DNA from: a virus
Strand: one strand, 5' to 3'
Length of the DNA: 25,048 nt
IMG/VR virus record: IMGVR_UViG_3300030101_001032
Span: 8,971 to 34,018 of that record
The position numbers and the translations under genes are program-made. Under the pieces are notes generated by a model. That model was not told where the DNA came from, did not search any database, and saw only the letters and a program-made list of their open reading frames with translations. The stretch's first letter is position 1. Every line of letters starts with the position of its first letter. Shown piece after piece: positions 6,670 through 13,907 of the stretch.

Positions 6670-7678
6670 TACCGGCGTTTATTACCCTCAAGCAATTACA
6701 TTTGGGGCGCTAATAGACCCAAACATAAACCCACTGCGCCCAGCAGGTGAGTTCGTAGAGATACAGGAACTTGTTAACACAGCCGCATATATAAATACAC
6801 AGGTAAGCGATGCGACAGCTAGTGTGGTTGAAATGTCCTTGGGTGTGCCTCAATCAGCAACTAGCGTAGAAGGTCTTGTAGTTCCGGTAGCGGGGCGAAC
6901 AGACAGCCACAAGATAGACTTGCTTGAGGTGGCCTATTACAATCAGTCTATATTAGATACAGTTAACGCAAACTATTATTCAGCAGAACATTTATTGGTG
7001 GACTCTTATGAAGAAAATATGGATCAAATGGAAGCGGCTATTGAGATGTTCTCAGGAGCGGCTACAGAAATATCTAAGGCAGAAGCAATTTATAATGAGG
7101 CTATATCTGCTCAAACTGAAGATGAACGTATTGACCTTCAGAATTACATTCGCGCAAATGATGTGCAAATTGACCAGTCAACGGTACAAACCTTTAACCA
7201 ATCACTGGACGTCATTGAAGATAAAGCGCAAGCGGCTACGGCAAGTTTATGGGCAAGCCAAGATTCAGCAACCCTTGCAATGATTAACCATGATGCCATA
7301 GCTACGCTATCTAATATAACTAACTCTACTGTGGCATATGACGCTTGGTCTGATCAAATGACGATCACATGGGATAACGCTACTGATACCGTGTTACAGG
7401 GTGTTTTCTTTAACAATGAGGGCGCTGTAGGTTGGACACAAGCTGTTTCAGAGGTGTATGACGGTTTTTACGGCGATACTCCACCCGTCACAGTTAATGA
7501 AATGTACTCAGCATACTCCTATGGTACAGGTGAAGCGGTGGCATCTATGGGGTCTGGCTACAACGTAAACGCTAAATTGTATGACCCCGTGCAGTTAATA
7601 CAAGATGTTTTAGATGTCCAAAACGAAACGCCTACAACGCAGTTTAACAACGAAAATGGTAATCTAGGCGGTAATTAA
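6608..7678 (+). CDS. Exported acidic helical protein of unknown function
   Basis: A 356-residue protein from the ATG at 6608, giving a clean signal peptide (MKKKILAASLLASVSA). Starts at 6587 and 6602 are in frame but would add an acidic extension in front of the signal, so I prefer 6608. The GGAG at 6589-6592 is rather far upstream. The mature part is acidic and rich in Ala, Thr, Asn and Gln. Residues around 70-230 look like long amphipathic helices, and the C-terminal 50 residues are Asn/Gly/Thr-rich. No cysteine is seen in the mature part and no enzyme motif was recognised. It overlaps the preceding exported protein by 62 bases, so the two are probably a functional pair. It may act in the periplasm or in the virion. 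Confidence 0.75.
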   Translation: MKKKILAASLLASVSAPLSGDTGVYYPQAITFGALIDPNINPLRPAGEFVEIQELVNTAAYINTQVSDATASVVEMSLGVPQSATSVEGLVVPVAGRTDSHKIDLLEVAYYNQSILDTVNANYYSAEHLLVDSYEENMDQMEAAIEMFSGAATEISKAEAIYNEAISAQTEDERIDLQNYIRANDVQIDQSTVQTFNQSLDVIEDKAQAATASLWASQDSATLAMINHDAIATLSNITNSTVAYDAWSDQMTITWDNATDTVLQGVFFNNEGAVGWTQAVSEVYDGFYGDTPPVTVNEMYSAYSYGTGEAVASMGSGYNVNAKLYDPVQLIQDVLDVQNETPTTQFNNENGNLGGN

Positions 7679-8175
7679 TGGGCATTGAAGACATAGAATT
7701 AGATGTAGGTGGGACTAAGTTCAAGGGCATTTACATTGCCATACTCATGTCTTTTGCTACTACGATAGGCGGTGGTATATGGGCGGCAAGCGAGTTTGTA
7801 TCAAGAATAGACAATATAGAGGCTAATTTAGAAGCAACTATTGAGTCTATACCTGACATTGAGCCTATGGAGCTAGAATTAGCTTCCATTCGCACTAAAA
7901 TAGAGGATAATGACCTTGGGCATTTACAAGGTAAGCTCGCTGAACTTGACACACTACTTAATAGCATAAAAGAGCGACAAGCTGAAGTCTTGTCAAATGC
8001 CTCAGAATCTACAGCTAAAGTCAATACAATGGAAAAAGATTGGATTGAGGTTAGGAACGAATACAAAGCCATGGCCGATATGATTAAAAAATTTGAACAG
8101 GACGTACAAAAGTTTAGAAAAGAGGTTGATGACCTATGGAAAGGTCTTGATGCCGCTTCATCACCGTTGGGGTAA
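7678..8175 (+). CDS. Membrane-anchored coiled-coil protein (inner-membrane spanin-like or holin accessory)
   Basis: A 165-residue protein. Residues 17-38 (GIYIAILMSFATTIGGGIW) form one membrane helix after a short acidic start. Residues 42-155 are a long charged coiled coil (SRIDNIEANLEATIES, then EKDWIEVRNEYKAMADMIKK). This is the architecture of an inner-membrane spanin subunit, which works with an outer-membrane lipoprotein to fuse the envelope membranes at lysis. No partner lipoprotein with a lipobox is seen nearby, so the spanin reading is only a candidate. It starts by TAATG overlap with the exported protein and sits two genes before the holin. A membrane-tethered holin accessory is the alternative. 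Confidence 0.65.
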   Translation: MGIEDIELDVGGTKFKGIYIAILMSFATTIGGGIWAASEFVSRIDNIEANLEATIESIPDIEPMELELASIRTKIEDNDLGHLQGKLAELDTLLNSIKERQAEVLSNASESTAKVNTMEKDWIEVRNEYKAMADMIKKFEQDVQKFRKEVDDLWKGLDAASSPLG

Positions 8176-8178
8176 CTC

Positions 8179-8343
8179 ATGCCACACTATACTAAAGATT
8201 TAAACGAAATAATTAAAGGTTTAGAAAAAGCTTCTAAATTACACGCAAAACAAGCAAAACAATTACGTAAAATAAACGAAGACCAAAAGAAGAAGTTTAA
8301 AAACAAGCATGTGGCTAAAAAACCCGCAGGGAGAAAAAAATGA
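8179..8343 (+). CDS. 54-residue Lys-rich protein overlapping the holin start
   Basis: A small gene that fills the gap between the coiled-coil protein and the holin. It encodes 54 residues with 16 Lys and 2 Arg against 5 acidic residues (about +13 net charge). The first 35 residues form an amphipathic helix (DLNEIIKGLEKASKLHAKQ), followed by a basic tail ending GRKK. It has no membrane segment. The frame spans the intergenic space with no other candidate and its stop overlaps the holin ATG as ATGA, which argues that it is real. Seven A residues (8334-8340) precede its stop. A role in controlling holin translation or activity is inference. Confidence 0.7.
   Translation: MPHYTKDLNEIIKGLEKASKLHAKQAKQLRKINEDQKKKFKNKHVAKKPAGRKK
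8328..8343 (+). promoter_or_regulatory. Ribosome binding site and A7 slippery run at the holin start
   Basis: AGGGAG (8328-8333) is a good Shine-Dalgarno site six bases before the holin ATG at 8340. The run A AAA AAA (8334-8340), read in the frame of the 54-residue gene, is directly followed by its TGA (8341-8343). A -1 slip there would enter the holin frame exactly at its ATG. Seen: the sequence and the frames. Inferred: any slippage. Confidence 0.55.
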
Positions 8344-8816
8344 ATTTTGGCGCATTAAAAGGTGTTATTGGTGCAGTTGCACCCACGCTAGGCACAGCCC
8401 TAGCAGGGCCACTAGGTGGCACAGCGGCACAAGCTATCTCTGCTGTTTTGGGGTGCAAGAATGACCCAAAATCTATATCCACGGCCATGCAGTCCGCAAC
8501 CCCAGAGCAGTTGGCCGAGATAAAGAAAGCCGAGTTAGACTTTGAAGCACAAATGAAAAAGATGGATGTAGACATATTTAACCTGGAGACTGCTGATGTA
8601 CAGGATGCTAGACAAGCTTTTAAAGGAGACTGGACACCTAGAGTCTTTGGGTTGGTTAGTCTTTTTGGCTTCATTGGGTATATATTCCTCGTTACTATTC
8701 AGCCCCCCGACGCAAACAGCGATACTATTGTGTCTCTTGTGCTCGGCTACCTCGGAGGGCTTGTTTCAGGCATAAGTTCTTTTTACTTTGGAGCGAGTCA
8801 CGCAAAAGATGATTAA
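8340..8816 (+). CDS. Holin, GTA-type three-helix family
   Basis: A 158-residue membrane protein. Residues 4-38 are a Gly/Ala-rich hydrophobic segment, 55-92 a charged helix (TPEQLAEIKKAELDFEAQ), 102-120 a second membrane helix and 129-151 a third, followed by a short soluble tail. An early hydrophobic segment, a Glu/Lys linker with QDAR, the W-T-P-R motif and two late helices are what I know from the holin family with three transmembrane segments first described in gene transfer agents (Pfam GTA_holin_3TM). Holins permeabilise the inner membrane on schedule so the endolysin can reach peptidoglycan. The endolysin gene overlaps its end by 8 bases, forming a classic lysis pair. Confidence 0.85.
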   Translation: MNFGALKGVIGAVAPTLGTALAGPLGGTAAQAISAVLGCKNDPKSISTAMQSATPEQLAEIKKAELDFEAQMKKMDVDIFNLETADVQDARQAFKGDWTPRVFGLVSLFGFIGYIFLVTIQPPDANSDTIVSLVLGYLGGLVSGISSFYFGASHAKDD

Positions 8817-9225
8817 CTTAAAAAGACTGCAAGATCAATTAGTTATAGACGAGGGCTTAGAGTTAAAGCCTTACCGCTGTAGCGCCGACAAGCTCACTAT
8901 TGGCGTTGGGAGAAATATACAGGAAGTCGGAATCACTAAAGATGAGGCCATGGTGCTCCTTGCCAACGACATAGCACGATGTGCAGGCGAATGTCAGCGT
9001 GAGTTCCCTTGGTTTGCCGATTTGACCCCGTTACGTAAAGAAGCTGTGATTAACCTTGTGTTTAACATGGGTATGGCTACGTTCAAGAAGTTTAAGAAAA
9101 CTATCGCCTTTATCGAGGCTGGCGAGTATGAACGTGCCGGTACAGAGTTGCTAGACAGTAATTACGCCCGTCAGGTAGGTCAACGTAGTCAACGTGTTGC
9201 GAATATGCTTGCTGATGGAGAGTAA
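8809..9225 (+). CDS. Endolysin: GH24 T4-type lysozyme (muramidase)
   Basis: A 138-residue enzyme that cuts the MurNAc-GlcNAc bond in peptidoglycan. The active-site region is IDEGLELKPYRCSADKLTIG: E15 is the catalytic acid (T4 E11), C24 stands where T4 has D20, and T30 matches T4 T26. The spacing E-8-C-5-T is the accepted GH24 triad in its Cys version. The later NLVFNMGMATFKKF and GQRSQRV segments match the family's C-terminal lobe. There is no signal peptide or SAR helix, so release should depend on the holin. I chose the ATG at 8809; an upstream in-frame TTG at 8788 lies well inside the holin gene and adds seven unneeded residues. Length is a little below T4 lysozyme (164). Confidence 0.95.
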   Translation: MINLKRLQDQLVIDEGLELKPYRCSADKLTIGVGRNIQEVGITKDEAMVLLANDIARCAGECQREFPWFADLTPLRKEAVINLVFNMGMATFKKFKKTIAFIEAGEYERAGTELLDSNYARQVGQRSQRVANMLADGE

Positions 9226-9227
9226 AT

Positions 9228-11579
9228 ATGCCACTAAGCAAGATACAACTAAAACCCGGCGTAAACAAAGAAGGCACTAGGTATAGTGCTGAAGAAGGCT
9301 GGAACGACTCTGACAAAGTACGGTTCCGCAAAGGTTTGCCGGAAAAGATAGGTGGGTGGCAACAACTGTCTACCAATGTGTTTCAGGGTGTTGCACGCTC
9401 TATCCACACGTGGCGTACTCTCGCTAGTAAACTGTACATAGGTATAGGTACTAACCTCAAGTTCTATATCGAGTCTGGTGGCACGTATAACGATATTACA
9501 CCGCTTCGTAAAGCCACTATTACTCTAGCCGCTAACCCCATAATTACAACAGCTAGCTCCACTACAGTGCGAATTATAGACACTACAGGTGGGTACGGTA
9601 ATGGTGATTTTGTTACATTTGGGGGCACTATAACTACAGTCAATGTTATAGCTCAAGCGGATCTTAAAGATAAAGAATTTCAGATAGCCTACAACGATGC
9701 AATAGCTACGGCAAAAGCAGATGGTTCTACTGGTAATCCCGTAACAATAAACACTATTGATGGCGCTTACTCCGCTATAGAAGTAGGTATGTTGATGACA
9801 GGAACCGATTCCAGTGCGGCGGCTGTTAGTGAGCGTGTAACAGGAGTTAGTGGTAGTGGGGACAGCACAGAAGTTACGCTAGCTACAGGTAAAAACTTTA
9901 CTACGGGAGCGGATCTAACCTTTTCTTTTAGTGATTCGTACACTGTAACTGTAGGTTCTACTTCTGGGGGCACGCCTGCTACTGGTGGAGGTAGTTCTGT
10001 AACTGCTACGTACAAAATAAACTCTGGTGACGAAGTACAGATAGCCGAAACTGGTTATAGCGCAGGGGCGTGGGGCGGCGGTGCTTACGGCACTGGGCTT
10101 ACCTCTGACTCTAATATACGTCTGTGGAGCCAAGCCAATTTTGGTGAAGACCTTATTTTAGCCTTTCGCGGTGGCCCATTGTATTATTGGTTCGGCGCTA
10201 ACACACTAACCACATTAGCTGTAGAGTTGGACAACAAAGATACAATAACAGCTACAAAAAATGGAACTATAAATGATAGCCCAACTCTTGTTATTAACAA
10301 TGCCTCTGTTCGATCAGGTAGTGCGGCTGTAATACAAGTTGGTATGATTGTAGGTGGCGTTACTGACATAAAAAATGCTGATGGTTCCGCCGCAACCGTA
10401 GCTCGTGTATTAACAGTAACAGACCAAAATAATTTAGTGTTAGACAAAACAGTAGATGCTGGTGATGGAGACACAATTACTTTTAAATATGACGTGCCAG
10501 CCAAGGTAAACAGGGTACTGGTTTCAGACATTAGCCGGTTTGTGTTCTGTTTTGGCACAACAGCTTACCTAGACGATTCTTATGTCATGGATCCGTTATT
10601 ACTACGTTGGTCAGACCAAGAGGATGCTAGCGATTGGATACCTACTACCACTAACTTAGCGGGTAGTTTACGTCTGTCTAGGGGCGGTGAGATAATTACT
10701 GCGGTACAGGCTCGCCAAGAAATACTTGTGTGGACGGATGCCGCACTTTACAACTTACAGTTTTTAGGTGCTGATGGTTGGGGGGCGCAGTTAGTTGGCG
10801 AAAACATATCTATAGCTGGGCCTAATGCGGTAGCGTACGCTAATGGTATAGCGTTTTGGATGGGTAGAGACAAGTTTTACACCTACGATGGTAACGTTAA
10901 ACCCCTACCTTCTAGCGTGCATAGGCACGTCTTTAATGACATAAACAATAACCAACTACAGCAAATTACCGCAGGTACAAACGAAGCGTTTAATGAGGTG
11001 TGGTGGTTCTATCCTAAAAATGAGTCCACAGAGAACGACAGGTACGTGGTGTATAACTATGTAGAAAACTTGTGGTATCACGGTACAGATATAAAACGCT
11101 CTGCCTGGGAAGATTCAGGTATCCGTAACTCACCAATAGCGGCAACTGTCACTACAAAAAACATTGTGGAGCATGAAGTAGGTAACGATGACGGCGAAAC
11201 TACTACCCCTACGGCTATAACAGCGTCTATTACTTCTGGTGAATTTGACATTGAAGACGGTGACAGGATGGCGTTTGTGTGGCGTATGTTGCCTGACTTG
11301 ACGTTTGATGGCTCTGATGTGGGCGCTCCTAGTGCTACACTTACAATAAATCCGTTAAAGAGTTCTGGTTCTGGATACAACAACCCATTATCAGAAGGCG
11401 GTAGTAATTTAGGCACGGTTATTCAAGGTACAACTGTCACAGTAGAGCCGTATACCACACAAATAGACACACGTATACGTGGTAGGCAGATGTCATTAAA
11501 AATAGAATCTACCGATATAGGAGTAAAATGGCAGTTAGGATACCCACGTATTGATATGCGCCCTGATGGGAGGCGCTAA
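9228..11579 (+). CDS. Tail hub / packaged-DNA stabilisation protein, P22 gp10-like
   Basis: A 783-residue, mostly beta protein. The N-terminus (KPGVNKEGTRYSAEEGW, then DKVRFRKGLPEKIGGW) and the middle (RWSDQEDASDWIPTTTN, LRLSRGGEIITAVQARQ, LVWTDAALYNL) are the hallmark blocks of the gp10-like or T7 gp12-like beta-propeller tail hub of podophages. This hub plugs the channel and carries the fibres. Between these blocks lie two homologous beta modules (about residues 175-235 and 351-422), each with a VGM-x-x-x-G strand and a closing L/ITF strand; they look like insertions. A GGAG at 9217-9220 precedes the ATG. Its stop overlaps the second fibre gene. It follows the endolysin, so the hub is separated from the neck genes by the first fibre cassette and the lysis block. 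Confidence 0.8.
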   Translation: MPLSKIQLKPGVNKEGTRYSAEEGWNDSDKVRFRKGLPEKIGGWQQLSTNVFQGVARSIHTWRTLASKLYIGIGTNLKFYIESGGTYNDITPLRKATITLAANPIITTASSTTVRIIDTTGGYGNGDFVTFGGTITTVNVIAQADLKDKEFQIAYNDAIATAKADGSTGNPVTINTIDGAYSAIEVGMLMTGTDSSAAAVSERVTGVSGSGDSTEVTLATGKNFTTGADLTFSFSDSYTVTVGSTSGGTPATGGGSSVTATYKINSGDEVQIAETGYSAGAWGGGAYGTGLTSDSNIRLWSQANFGEDLILAFRGGPLYYWFGANTLTTLAVELDNKDTITATKNGTINDSPTLVINNASVRSGSAAVIQVGMIVGGVTDIKNADGSAATVARVLTVTDQNNLVLDKTVDAGDGDTITFKYDVPAKVNRVLVSDISRFVFCFGTTAYLDDSYVMDPLLLRWSDQEDASDWIPTTTNLAGSLRLSRGGEIITAVQARQEILVWTDAALYNLQFLGADGWGAQLVGENISIAGPNAVAYANGIAFWMGRDKFYTYDGNVKPLPSSVHRHVFNDINNNQLQQITAGTNEAFNEVWWFYPKNESTENDRYVVYNYVENLWYHGTDIKRSAWEDSGIRNSPIAATVTTKNIVEHEVGNDDGETTTPTAITASITSGEFDIEDGDRMAFVWRMLPDLTFDGSDVGAPSATLTINPLKSSGSGYNNPLSEGGSNLGTVIQGTTVTVEPYTTQIDTRIRGRQMSLKIESTDIGVKWQLGYPRIDMRPDGRR

Positions 11580-13033
11580 TGGCGAACAATATAAAATTTA
11601 AAGCTCCCGTACTGCCTTCACCCCCACAACAGTACAACCAAAGCCTATTTCAACGGACTTTCAGCGTCCTACGCCTGTATTTTAACCAGATAGACAATCA
11701 GTTCCGTGAGAACCTAAACAGCCCTACTATTGATGGTGATTTAACTGTTTCTGGCACGGTCACTGCCCCAACTTTTGTAGGTGCTTTAACAGGCAACGCC
11801 ACAACTGCCACAACTGCCACAACTGCCACTTTAGCTTCTACTGTAACAGTCACGGACAGCACTGCAAATACAGACTTCCCTGTTGCTTTTCATAATGAGT
11901 CGAACGCGCTTTTAGACGATACTGGTGTTTTTGAATACAACCCCTCCACTGGTACGTTAAACACTACAAACGTGTCGGCAACAGGGACTATTAGTGCTTT
12001 TAACAGCACCTCCAATGCGGCACTACTTAAAGTAGGTAGAGATGATTTACAAGACATTACTATGTTTGGTGATGACCTTACTTTAACTATAAAAGCTAGG
12101 CAAGATAGTGATTCTAATGGTAACCATAGTTTTATATTAGATAGAGTATTTGGTGGTACTGGCCTAAGTGACTTCAGAGTACGTCATGATGGTAACGATG
12201 AGTTTGTTGTTTCAGATAATGGTGGTGCTGTTACAGCAACGCTTAATGGTGATTTTGAAATTATTAGTACTGATGCAGGTGCTACAGTTAATCCAATCCT
12301 TTCTTTATACCGCAACTCAGCAAGCCCTGCCGTACAAGACGATTTAGGTGCTATACAATTTTACGGCCAAGACGATGGTGGTAATAAAACTTTATATGCT
12401 CAAATCCATGGAAATATAGAAGATGAAACAGGTGGCACAGAAGATGGCCAAATTCATTTTTCTTGTCTTGCCAACGGTAGTTTAGAAGATCCAGTAGTAA
12501 CTTTTAAGAAAAGCGCCTTGGTGATGAGAAGTAGTAATGATGTAATACTAGAATCTGCATGTAATATAAGGTTTGAAGGCCAAAGTAATAACGCACACGA
12601 AACTACTTTTTTTGTTGAAGACCCTACTGCCGATAGAGAAGTAAACCTACCTGACGGTAGTGGCGTTCTTGAAATAGGTGCTTTAGCCAGTGGTGCTGTG
12701 GTAACAGGTACGTCTATAGCTCATGCTACTTTTTCTACCTATAAAGGCCAAAAGGTCGTGTTTACAGGCTCTAGTAACTGCACTATACAGCTACCAGACG
12801 TTGCCGCAGGTGATGTGGGCGCTACATGGACTGTTTGCAATGCTGGCTCTGCTAACGTCATATTTGACTTAAACGGCAGTGGTTCTGCACAAACACTTAA
12901 AATATTAACTGGCGCGGCAGTTACCACCGTAGGCACAGATGACCCACATATAATACCCGGAGGTGTGGCTAGTTTAGTATGCACAGCGGCAGATAATTAT
13001 ATACTATTTGGCTCTGGCGTGGTGGATAACTAA
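11579..13033 (+). CDS. Tail fibre protein of the second fibre cassette
   Basis: A 484-residue protein. The N-terminus (LPSPPQQYNQSLFQRTF, then LRLYFNQIDNQF) is a virion-attachment motif I know from marine-phage fibres. It is followed by a T4-fibre-like stretch (GDLTVSGTVTAPTFVG, GNATTATTAT) and a beta-helical shaft of about 250 residues with many Asp/Gly/Asn turns (EIISTDAGATVNPILSLYR, DDLGAIQFYGQDDGG). The C-terminal 100 residues (NCTIQLPDVAAGDVGATW, ending YILFGSGVVDN) resemble the end of the first fibre. The shaft has the look of the large fibres that bind host surface polymers. It starts by TAATG overlap with the tail hub gene, so stoichiometry may be coupled. No autoproteolytic chaperone motif was recognised. 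Confidence 0.8.
   Translation: MANNIKFKAPVLPSPPQQYNQSLFQRTFSVLRLYFNQIDNQFRENLNSPTIDGDLTVSGTVTAPTFVGALTGNATTATTATTATLASTVTVTDSTANTDFPVAFHNESNALLDDTGVFEYNPSTGTLNTTNVSATGTISAFNSTSNAALLKVGRDDLQDITMFGDDLTLTIKARQDSDSNGNHSFILDRVFGGTGLSDFRVRHDGNDEFVVSDNGGAVTATLNGDFEIISTDAGATVNPILSLYRNSASPAVQDDLGAIQFYGQDDGGNKTLYAQIHGNIEDETGGTEDGQIHFSCLANGSLEDPVVTFKKSALVMRSSNDVILESACNIRFEGQSNNAHETTFFVEDPTADREVNLPDGSGVLEIGALASGAVVTGTSIAHATFSTYKGQKVVFTGSSNCTIQLPDVAAGDVGATWTVCNAGSANVIFDLNGSGSAQTLKILTGAAVTTVGTDDPHIIPGGVASLVCTAADNYILFGSGVVDN
11801..11827 (+). repeat. Three tandem 9-bp repeats in the fibre gene
   Basis: Three exact copies of acaactgcc encode a Thr-Ala-Thr rich stretch after the fibre attachment domain. Simple repeats of this kind are common where fibre modules are joined. 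Confidence 0.9.
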
Positions 13034-13425
13034 TGGCTTGCGCAGGTGTAGTAGCCTCAGCAGGGGCACAACTAGATTTTACATTTATGACTGTGGGTAG
13101 CAGGACTTCAGGTAAAGCTACGTTTTTTGGGTTTAATAGTAGTACAAGCACAGGTAGTCTAAGCAAGACTTCGTTAGAAACACAAAGCGGTAATGCTAGA
13201 ACATGTACATTAATAGAGGATCAGGGCACAAATATTGTATTTACATTGACAGATGGTGAAGATAGTGACGCCGCTGGGTATAAAACACTGGTAATTGATG
13301 ATTTAATACTAAGTAGAAGTAGCAGAGCTAGTTTTAGTAGTGGTGCATGGGTTTATAGCACTACAAATGATGCAATAAGCTCCAACAATGGCAACACAAT
13401 AATTGTACAGTTAAGGGCAGATTAG
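13033..13425 (+). CDS. Small beta-rich fibre-associated protein (second cassette)
   Basis: A 130-residue Ser/Thr/Gly-rich protein. It begins ACAGVVASAGAQLDFTFM, continues with KATFFGFNSSTSTGSLS, then CTLIEDQGTNIVFTLTDG and LVIDDLILSRSSRASFSSG. Gly/Ser/Thr turns between short strands, and a compact module placed right after a fibre, suggest a fibre-tip or virion surface protein. The two cysteines (3 and 56) are not in a metal motif. It holds the same place in this cassette as the 175-residue gene at 4820 does in the first, but I cannot align the two convincingly. It overlaps the fibre stop as TAATG, and one base separates it from the next gene. Confidence 0.7.
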   Translation: MACAGVVASAGAQLDFTFMTVGSRTSGKATFFGFNSSTSTGSLSKTSLETQSGNARTCTLIEDQGTNIVFTLTDGEDSDAAGYKTLVIDDLILSRSSRASFSSGAWVYSTTNDAISSNNGNTIIVQLRAD

Positions 13426-13426
13426 T

Positions 13427-13906
13427 ATGAAGCTAATAAATGGTAGGGAACAGCAGTTAACACAGCCTGATATTGTAATGGGGGCTATGGAGAACGCTGG
13501 CTTGCTAAGTAATGAAAACCTTCAATATGTGTATACTCGCATGATGTTCCCGCAAACAGTGACTATACAAATAAACAACACCGTATTTTTATACAACGCC
13601 AAAGAAAAAGACGGCGCTTTATCTGCAATTTGTTCTGTATTTAACATAGATACTAAAGAACTGTTTGCTAGAAATATATTTGAGTTTTTTAAAACGTTAC
13701 AAGATAGAGACATACAAGTTGCCATTATGTCTACATCCGACGTAAATTTTTTACACGCTGTCCTTAGCGTAGCGCCAGATTTAAAAAAACACAATATAGC
13801 CGCTTCAGCGAAAGAAACTGATAAGGATGGCGCTGTGATGGCTGTTGCTGTGCTAGACGAAAAAAAGTACACAAAGAAAAAACGTAGGTCAAGGAGAACT
13901 AAATAG
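13427..13906 (+). CDS. Alpha/beta fibre-cassette protein with Lys/Arg tail
   Basis: A 159-residue protein: an N-terminal helix (PDIVMGAMENAGLLSNENLQ), strands (QTVTIQINNTVFLYN), then an alternating helix-strand part (FEFFKTLQDRDIQVAIMSTS, VLSVAPDLKKHNIAAS) and a very basic end (YTKKKRRSRRTK). It matches the last gene of the first fibre cassette in length, position and secondary-structure order, including a helix followed by an IQV strand. Sequence identity is low by eye. A GNAT-like or chaperone fold is possible, with no catalytic signature. It directly precedes the giant gene; the AAGGAG at 13891-13896 near its 3' end serves as ribosome binding site for that gene. Confidence 0.7.
   Translation: MKLINGREQQLTQPDIVMGAMENAGLLSNENLQYVYTRMMFPQTVTIQINNTVFLYNAKEKDGALSAICSVFNIDTKELFARNIFEFFKTLQDRDIQVAIMSTSDVNFLHAVLSVAPDLKKHNIAASAKETDKDGAVMAVAVLDEKKYTKKKRRSRRTK
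13891..13896 (+). promoter_or_regulatory. Strong Shine-Dalgarno site for the giant gene
   Basis: AAGGAG ends 11 bases before the ATG at 13908 and lies within the last codons of the preceding gene. It is one of the two best matches to the anti-SD sequence in the window; the other is at 5335-5340. Confidence 0.7.
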
Positions 13907-13907
13907 T

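Noticed and set aside
7008-7283. 91-codon + strand frame inside the exported helical protein gene
   Set aside because: The product is an odd Lys/Arg/Gln-rich string; the overlapping frame with signal peptide is the real gene.
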